From Candidatus Sulfotelmatobacter sp. (GTDB lineage: Bacteria; Acidobacteriota; Terriglobia; Terriglobales; Acidobacteriaceae), in NCBI GenBank assembly GCA_036500765.1, contig DASYBM010000004.1:1302001-1366000 (forward strand): a stretch of 64,000 nucleotides of DNA, given 5' to 3'. The notes under the pieces were generated by a model, which saw only the letters and a program-made list of their open reading frames with translations, made no database searches and had not been told where the DNA came from. Positions 58,650-64,000 of the stretch are shown in pieces; within the stretch, counting starts at the first letter, position 1, and every line of letters begins with the position of its first letter. The position numbers were made by a program, and so were the translations under genes.

Positions 58650-60956
58650 ATGAAACGAATCGTAATTGCAGCGGCGTGTGCATTACTCGCCTCCAGCCAT
58701 GTGCACGGGCCGAACGTTCAGGCCCATTCCTCCGCCACAGGCGCCGAGGCTTCCTCGCAGACCTCGTCTCAGGTTTCCCTGCAGGCATCTTCTCAGGTTT
58801 CCCCGCAGGCATCTTCTCAGGTTTCCCCGCAGGCGTCTTCCCAGGCTTCCTCGCAGGCTTCTTCCCAGGCTTCCTCGCAGGCTTCTTCTCAGGCTGCCAA
58901 CGCGGACTGGGCCGTTTATCACGGCAATCCGCACGGAACACACTATTCGCTGCTCGATCAAATCAATACCAAGAACGTCCAACGCCTGAAAGTCGCGTGG
59001 ACGTTTGACACCGGGGATGGCGCCCCGACCAACGACATGGAAGGGGACACCATCGTGGTCAAAGGACGCATGTATTTCGCCTCTCCGAAGGGGCGCATTT
59101 TCAGTCTCAATGCGGGCACTGGCGCGCAGAACTGGGTCTACGATCCCGCTGAGGGCGCACCGGTTACCGGCAATGGGCGATTGCGCGGCGTTTGCTATTG
59201 GACCGACGGAACTACTGGAGATGAGCGGATTTTGTTCACCTGGCGGAATCGACTGATGGCGGTAGATGCCAAAACCGGAAAACCGGTTGAAAGTTTCGGC
59301 GACGCCGGCAAGGTCGACCTGACTCAAGATCTTGGGCGAGATCCACACTCGGTATCGGTGAACGTCAATTCGCCCGGCGTGATCTATAAAGACCTCATTA
59401 TCCTCGGTAGCACTGGCGCGACGCCCGGTCATATTCGCGCCTATGACGTGCGCACCGGAAAGCTGACGTGGATCTTCCACACGATCCCGCAGCCCGGCGA
59501 ATTTGGTTACGACACGTGGCCCAAGGATGCATGGAAGACTGCGAATGGTGGCAACGCATGGTCCGGTCTGAGCCTCGATCCTGAGCGCGGCATTGTCTAC
59601 CTTCCGCTGGCGTCGACGGGCATGGGATTTAAGGATTTCTACGGCGCCGATCGCGAAGGCGATACGCTCTTTGGCACCTCGGTGGTGGCGCTTGACGCCA
59701 ATACCGGCAAGCGTCTGTGGCACCACCAACTCGTGAAACACGACTTGTGGGATCGTGATCCACCGACGCCACCGACGCTGGTCACCGTTCGCCGTGACGG
59801 CCGGGACATTCCTGCTGTAGCCCAGATTACGAAGTACGGTTTCGTCTGGGTGTTCGACAGGGTCACGGGCGAAAATCTGTTTCCGGTGCAGGAGGTGCCC
59901 GTCTTTCCTAGCACCATTCCGGGCGAAAAGCCCGCAACCAGCCAGACCTTGCCTGCGGCGCCTGAACCGTTCGCTCGTCAGCGACTCACGGAGGAGACCT
60001 TGACCCAGCGTACGCCCGCCGCCAACGCGGCAGTGCGGGCGCATCTGGCGACGATGAGCAACCGTGGCCGCTTTGATCCACCCTCGCTCGAGGGCACAGT
60101 CATCTTCCCGGGACTGGATGGTGGGGGCGAATATGGCGGCGCTGCCTGGGACCCCGAAACCGGCATTCTCTATATCAACTCCAACGAACAAGCCTACATC
60201 CTGAAGTTGCGGGCGCAGGTTAAGAAGACCGGCGGCGAGGCCTCTGCTGCCGAGATCTACAGCGCCTCCTGCGCCGGTTGCCACGGCGTCGACCGCAAGG
60301 GCAACCCGCCGTCGTTCCCCGCATTGCTTGGACTGACCAAGCGGATGGCGAGCCCGCAGATCGCACAAATGATCGCCCATGGATCTGGGAGGATGCCCGG
60401 ATTTGAAGGCAGCCTGAGCAAAACTCAGATTGACGGCCTGGTGGCTTACATCAGTGATGACAACTCGAAGCCGGCGCCTACACCTAACAACGCTACACCG
60501 GACAACGCGAGCGCGAACGTCGCCAACGCGAACGTCGACTATGTGTTCCAGGGCTATACAAAGTTCCTGGACCCGGATGGCTACCCTGCGGTCAGCACGC
60601 CGTGGGGCACGCTGAATGCGTTGAATCTCAACACGGGTCGATATATCTGGCAGATCCCGTTCGGTGAGTATCCCGAGTTGAACGACCCCACCACCGGCAG
60701 TGAGAACTATGGCGGGGGAATCGTCACCAAAGGCGGCATCTTTTTCATCGCCGCAACGGTCTACGACAACAAGGTCCGCGCCTTCGACAAGCTGACGGGC
60801 AAGCTCCTGTGGGAAGACACGATGCCAACCTCGAGCGTTGCCACGCCCTCGACGTATGCCGTGAACGGCAAGCAGTATTTTGCGGTGTCATCCGGCGGCG
60901 GTAAGAATCCCAAGGTAAAGAACGGCGGCGGCATCATTGCCTATGCTCTGCCTTAG
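58650..60956 (+). CDS. PQQ-dependent dehydrogenase with embedded cytochrome c domain
   Basis: 768 residues from ATG 58650 (AAGGA seven bases upstream). Signal peptide: IVIAAACALLASSHVHG. A Ser-Gln repeat linker (about 30-85) follows. The eight-bladed quinoprotein propeller begins DWAVYHGNPHGTHYSLLDQI and has W-motif-like blades (YDVRTGKLTWIFHTIP, LDANTGKRLWHHQLVKHDLW, WDPETGILYINSNE, FDKLTGKLLWEDTMP). A c-type haem site, CAGCH (about 540-544), with GRMPGFEG as the likely Met ligand, is inserted before the last blades. It oxidises an alcohol or sugar in the periplasm and passes electrons to its own haem. PQQ could come from the PqqA at 20507. Confidence 0.92.
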   Translation: MKRIVIAAACALLASSHVHGPNVQAHSSATGAEASSQTSSQVSLQASSQVSPQASSQVSPQASSQASSQASSQASSQASSQAANADWAVYHGNPHGTHYSLLDQINTKNVQRLKVAWTFDTGDGAPTNDMEGDTIVVKGRMYFASPKGRIFSLNAGTGAQNWVYDPAEGAPVTGNGRLRGVCYWTDGTTGDERILFTWRNRLMAVDAKTGKPVESFGDAGKVDLTQDLGRDPHSVSVNVNSPGVIYKDLIILGSTGATPGHIRAYDVRTGKLTWIFHTIPQPGEFGYDTWPKDAWKTANGGNAWSGLSLDPERGIVYLPLASTGMGFKDFYGADREGDTLFGTSVVALDANTGKRLWHHQLVKHDLWDRDPPTPPTLVTVRRDGRDIPAVAQITKYGFVWVFDRVTGENLFPVQEVPVFPSTIPGEKPATSQTLPAAPEPFARQRLTEETLTQRTPAANAAVRAHLATMSNRGRFDPPSLEGTVIFPGLDGGGEYGGAAWDPETGILYINSNEQAYILKLRAQVKKTGGEASAAEIYSASCAGCHGVDRKGNPPSFPALLGLTKRMASPQIAQMIAHGSGRMPGFEGSLSKTQIDGLVAYISDDNSKPAPTPNNATPDNASANVANANVDYVFQGYTKFLDPDGYPAVSTPWGTLNALNLNTGRYIWQIPFGEYPELNDPTTGSENYGGGIVTKGGIFFIAATVYDNKVRAFDKLTGKLLWEDTMPTSSVATPSTYAVNGKQYFAVSSGGGKNPKVKNGGGIIAYALP
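58749..58895. repeat. 12/24-bp coding repeat (Ala-Ser-Ser-Gln)
   Basis: About twelve 12-base units of the form CAGGCTTCYTCS, read as ASSQ with VSPQ variants, between the signal peptide and the propeller of the PQQ dehydrogenase. Confidence 0.85.
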
Positions 60957-60986
60957 GGCCGGATATCGTTACTCCATCCCCCGGAA

Positions 60987-61137
60987 GTGTGTGACGAGCG
61001 CATCTCTGTGGAACCGTTCCGGGAACCAGCTGGATGAGAGGCCTCGGCAAAGGGACTTCCTCGCCGACGCTAATCCACCTGACAAAGGTTAGCGAGGCAC
61101 ACGGGGAAGGTTCCGTTCTGTTTCCCAGTTTTCCCAG
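60987..61137. repeat. greB-tail direct repeat, copy B
   Basis: Diverged copy of 50871-51034: GACGAGCGCATCTCTGTGGA, ACCGTTCCGGGAACCAGCTG, GGCAAAGGGACTTCCTCGCC, then GCGAGGCACACGGGGAAGG. No full greB reading frame precedes it, so it is a fragment. It lies between the PQQ dehydrogenase stop and the stop of the restriction enzyme gene. Confidence 0.85.
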
Positions 61138-61154
61138 CCTTAGATTGCCTGTGA

Positions 61155-62258
61155 TTAGCCCTTTGCCGGGGCGTGTCTCACTACAATTACATCGGCGGTC
61201 GTACTGTACGTGCTCCCCTCCCACGTAAAGCTAACTGGTTTACCTGCGGCAGAGGGAACTTTATCGAGGTAGGCCCCAATTTCTTTGACCAGGAGGGTAC
61301 GATTTCGCTTCAGTTGCCATGACTGAAAAAAACTGTCTTCATTCACTAGCACTAAAAACAGGCGGTTGGACGCATCAAATCGCCTCTCACCTTGGTTCTC
61401 GTATAACCATACAATCAACAGCGACGCGTCATTTTGTATGTCTGCGACCATCTCCAGCCTTGTTTCCTTTAGGCCAGCGATTAATTTTCGAGCCTCAGCG
61501 TCAGGCTGGTCAGCAATTACGTTCCACAGATGCTCTAGCAGGTCGGCGTCGCTCAGATCAGCATCAATTGCCAGGCCGCGTGCTCGTGCTGCCTGCTTCA
61601 AGAGCGTCAATTCAGGCCGAAGACCTTTCTGCCTTCTCCGGTCTTTAACGTACCCTTCCGGCAGATAGGTAACCTTCAAATCGAAGGGAACGTCATGGAC
61701 AAAGAAGTCGATCTTCTTTACCAGCCCTACCGCAGGCAGCACATTTTTGTGTTCTTTGAAAATATCTTCAATGATTATTGACGTCCAGTGGTTATACCAA
61801 GAGCACCTAACATAGCCCTTCATGCTTTCAAAAAGTTCGTTATCAATTTTCACATTAAGGTCATCATAACTTTGTATTCTTTTTACATAGTTGTCGATAA
61901 TCGTCTTCTCCAGCGAATTTTGATGTAGACCACCCCAATAAAATTCCTTCATCTTGTACAGTTCATTTACGAGTGTCGCCTCATTTGCAGCGCGAACGGC
62001 ACGCTGTGCGTCAAAGATAGTCTTTACGGAATTTTTGAGCTGGTCGATGGAAATAGTGGATTTGTAGAGCGCTGCAAACAAGTCACGGTTGCCTAAGGCG
62101 GTCACATCAATGCCGCATGTGGCGGCTAGCGATTGCATGTGCTCCGCTCTCGACAGGGAGCGCATCAACAAGAAGCGCCGACCGTCCTCCGTCTGGCTCA
62201 ACTCCTCAATGGCATCTGCTTTATATTTATTGTTGGCGGCTTCAAACGTCAGCGGCAT
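61155..62258 (-). CDS. Putative restriction endonuclease, PD-(D/E)XK type
   Basis: 367 residues; GGAG precedes the ATG. A mostly helical N-terminal half (LSQTEDGRRFLLMRSLSRAE, FDAQRAVRAANEATLVNELY) is followed by SWYNHWTSIIIEDIFKEH and KKIDFFVHDVPFDLKVTYLP. The last holds Asp, eight residues, then Asp-x-Lys, the core of a PD-(D/E)XK nuclease. It follows a DNA methylase gene by 13 bases on the same strand, the standard M-R order. No known enzyme is recognised, so specificity is unknown. The function is inferred from this motif and context. Confidence 0.7.
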   Translation of the reverse strand: MPLTFEAANNKYKADAIEELSQTEDGRRFLLMRSLSRAEHMQSLAATCGIDVTALGNRDLFAALYKSTISIDQLKNSVKTIFDAQRAVRAANEATLVNELYKMKEFYWGGLHQNSLEKTIIDNYVKRIQSYDDLNVKIDNELFESMKGYVRCSWYNHWTSIIIEDIFKEHKNVLPAVGLVKKIDFFVHDVPFDLKVTYLPEGYVKDRRRQKGLRPELTLLKQAARARGLAIDADLSDADLLEHLWNVIADQPDAEARKLIAGLKETRLEMVADIQNDASLLIVWLYENQGERRFDASNRLFLVLVNEDSFFQSWQLKRNRTLLVKEIGAYLDKVPSAAGKPVSFTWEGSTYSTTADVIVVRHAPAKG

Positions 62259-62271
62259 TAAGCGAACTCCT

Positions 62272-63822
62272 TTATTCAGGCCAGCCGATTTTCCAACCTG
62301 GAACTGTTCTTAAGACAGACAATGCCCTTTCTGATGGGGAGCCTTTAGCGTAAATCAAGATGTAGTCGTTCTTCATACCACCTTCACGGTTATCCTGGAC
62401 CACGGAGGTAGCTGAATATTCCATCGGAAAACAACCCAGCAAATTCATTTCGGCGTCGTCGGTTATACCGCGAATGGACGACCAGTCGTCATCCCGACGC
62501 GAGTTAAAAAATAAAACGAGGAACCCGCCGCTTTGTAGACGGTCGGTAGCAAGGGAGAAAAACTCGTTTAATGAAGAACAATATCTCTCCGGAGTTTTGT
62601 TCCGCCCTTTAGCGTTAGACACGACGATTTCATCTTCGTAACGCGACTCCTCGTCTAGAATCGCGTTCCATATCTCGCTGAGTTCGAGATAAGGAATCCG
62701 ATCGCCGTGAGGTGGGTCTGTTATTAAGAGCTTTACAGACGATACTGGCAATCCTTCTAGAAGCGCCAAAGCATCTTGCTTCTCGACTGAGAGTAGAGAC
62801 TGTCCACCAACTACGGATTCAAACGAGGATGAAAGAGTCCGTAGCGGCATATCATCGTTCAAGGCCTTTTTTACTTTTCTGGCCTTTGAGTCAAAACAAT
62901 TCCAAACGTTTACTTCAAAATGCATCTCCGGCCGCCAATAGCCAATGACCCAACTTCCGACCTCAACTCGTCCTGGCGCAGAACCGATCGTTTTACCTCT
63001 CGACGTGATGGCGAAAACCATCCTCGACATTTGTCCTACGGCTGCGGTAAGCGTCAATTCAAGCGCTTGGCGTGTTGGACTGGGAAACTGTCTTATCTTC
63101 GTTAGTAGCGAGTCGATATTTTGTAGGGCTCGCCCGGAAAACAACGTTTGCCATGAGATATTTGCAAAGGAGTTAATGCGTCCATTCTGAAAAAGCCGCA
63201 ACGGTCGTAAAGTCTTTGGAGTAAATGATTCAAAAGAAGTGGACAATTCCCAATCGCCAACCGTTGGCTCGCGTTCCTTGCGAACTCGTTTACCCTTTTG
63301 TCGCTCCCACACACTAAGCAACTGTTCGCCCTGCCAAAGAAGATGACTTGCCACACCGAAAGGCTCGACTTGGTAGGTCGAGTCAATCGACGACCGCAAT
63401 GTCTGTTCTAGCTCATAGAGAGCCGCGGAGTATTCTTCAGCGGTGCAGGGATTTGCAAAAAAGCGGGTCAGACGAATGGCTGCCGGGTTGACATCGCCAC
63501 CTAAAAAGCGCCGGCCTAACTGAACAGATTCCCTGGCTATCGCACCAGATCCGACGAATGGGTCAACTACGAGGTCGCTTTCATCCGTGAGAGCAGAAAC
63601 TAGAAACCGCAGAGGCTCAATCGGCTTCTTTCCCCAATATTTATGAAAACCATACAGTCCGGTATACGCCCTCGGATTGACAAGACCTTCTACGGCTGAG
63701 GCTATCTGCTCAAGTTCCGCTTGCTGAGAAGATTTTTCCTTCTCAGGGCAGAGCAATTCACTTGGTAAGCCGGGGGGTGCCTCGTCAAAACTGAGCGTGG
63801 CTTGCTTTGCCGTAGTCCTCAA
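62272..63822 (-). CDS. DNA N6-adenine/N4-cytosine methyltransferase
   Basis: 516 residues from TTG 63822, with AAGGAG five bases upstream. Motifs: YGFHKYWGKKPIEPLRFLV, DLVVDPFVGSGAIARE (SAM loop, motif I), LGGDVNPAAI (motif II), and LLITDPPHGDRIPYLELSEI where DPPH replaces DPPY at the catalytic motif IV. The order I before IV places it among the amino-methylases of the HKYWxxKP group. A helical insert separates the two halves. It should protect host DNA against the nuclease encoded downstream. The change of Tyr to His in motif IV is known in some relatives, so activity is likely. Confidence 0.85.
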   Translation of the reverse strand: MRTTAKQATLSFDEAPPGLPSELLCPEKEKSSQQAELEQIASAVEGLVNPRAYTGLYGFHKYWGKKPIEPLRFLVSALTDESDLVVDPFVGSGAIARESVQLGRRFLGGDVNPAAIRLTRFFANPCTAEEYSAALYELEQTLRSSIDSTYQVEPFGVASHLLWQGEQLLSVWERQKGKRVRKEREPTVGDWELSTSFESFTPKTLRPLRLFQNGRINSFANISWQTLFSGRALQNIDSLLTKIRQFPSPTRQALELTLTAAVGQMSRMVFAITSRGKTIGSAPGRVEVGSWVIGYWRPEMHFEVNVWNCFDSKARKVKKALNDDMPLRTLSSSFESVVGGQSLLSVEKQDALALLEGLPVSSVKLLITDPPHGDRIPYLELSEIWNAILDEESRYEDEIVVSNAKGRNKTPERYCSSLNEFFSLATDRLQSGGFLVLFFNSRRDDDWSSIRGITDDAEMNLLGCFPMEYSATSVVQDNREGGMKNDYILIYAKGSPSERALSVLRTVPGWKIGWPE

Positions 63823-63983
63823 AAGCTCTCCTTAAACTGATTGGTTGTGACAATATTTTCTTTTACGACCGTACGGCACACAAAATTCGCACGAAAAACA
63901 AGAGCGAGCAAACGCCAGTCTATTCTACGGCCTTTCGGGGAAGATACCGTGACCGAGGGGACGTACCCCGTTGCACAAAGGCC

Positions 63984-64000
63984 GGGTGCCCCGCCCTTGC
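63984..64000. repeat. Start of a GGGTGCCCCGCCCTTGC repeat, cut by the window edge
   Basis: 16 of 17 bases match 51787-51803, the left arm of a hairpin repeat. The rest lies outside the window. The 160 bases before it, upstream of the methylase, hold no gene. Confidence 0.5.

Noticed and set aside
58683..60380. 565-codon minus-strand open frame
   Set aside because: Mirror of the PQQ dehydrogenase gene; no recognisable domain and no ribosome site.

Overview
The window looks like chromosomal DNA of a GC-rich Acidobacteriota bacterium, probably of the Terriglobia (Koribacter / Sulfotelmatobacter type). This is inferred from family content alone: GloVer/choice-of-anchor proteins, several PilZ and GAF proteins, a DUF2844-DUF3443 pair, secreted lactonase-type beta-propellers, a short PqqA, and many short intergenic palindromes. 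No rRNA gene, CRISPR array, integrase or transposase was seen. One tRNA gene, an initiator tRNA-Met, is present.

Region by region. 1-5.4 kb: tail of a GloVer/choice-of-anchor D protein, two PilZ proteins and a GAF-AMIN-amidase fusion. 5.8-7.2 kb: two back-to-back PIN toxin-antitoxin pairs, each with a visible control site. 7.2-8.3 kb: a broken polysaccharide deacetylase and repeats. 8.3-16 kb: S9 peptidase, GT87-like membrane protein with a lipoprotein, AmrS radical SAM enzyme, PilZ-GAF-Sel1 protein. 16-20.6 kb: DUF2844-DUF3443, a zinc-ribbon GAF protein, a lactonase-type lipoprotein and a 25-codon pqqA. 20.9-31.4 kb: an exopolysaccharide locus (lipid-linked sugar-phosphate transferase, Wza-like exporter, GT4) with a dlt-like acylation cassette (adenylating enzyme, MBOAT, carrier protein) and a glucuronyl C5-epimerase. 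31.7-44.2 kb: envelope and signalling genes (L,D-transpeptidase, SPFH protein, solute-binding protein, NtrY/NtrC-type two-component pair, CocE hydrolase). 44.3-49 kb: a TetR-controlled divergent locus with a Rieske oxygenase, an FAD oxidoreductase and a homocysteine methyltransferase-like protein, suggesting catabolism of an N-methylated compound. 49-51 kb: dps, tRNA-fMet, greB.

From the 3' end of greB onward the character changes. A segment covering the greB tail and the bases after it recurs about 10 kb downstream, and a shorter part recurs once in between, so the region reads as modules added one after another at one site. These modules hold (a) a frameshifted thioredoxin-fold redox protein, a DUF1223 protein and a secreted beta-propeller; (b) a defence-like cassette of a Vsr-family nuclease, a GHKL (MutL/MORC-like) ATPase, a Rossmann-fold SAM-binding-like protein and a cytosine-5 DNA methyltransferase, then a PQQ dehydrogenase; and (c) a restriction-modification pair of an N6A/N4C-type methylase and a PD-(D/E)XK-like endonuclease. 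Cassette (b) is the best candidate for an incompletely described system.

Three genes (window start, 7.2-7.9 kb, 51.1-51.7 kb) carry frameshifts in short G/C runs. These may be real lesions or sequencing errors. All functions are read from sequence motifs without database searches.
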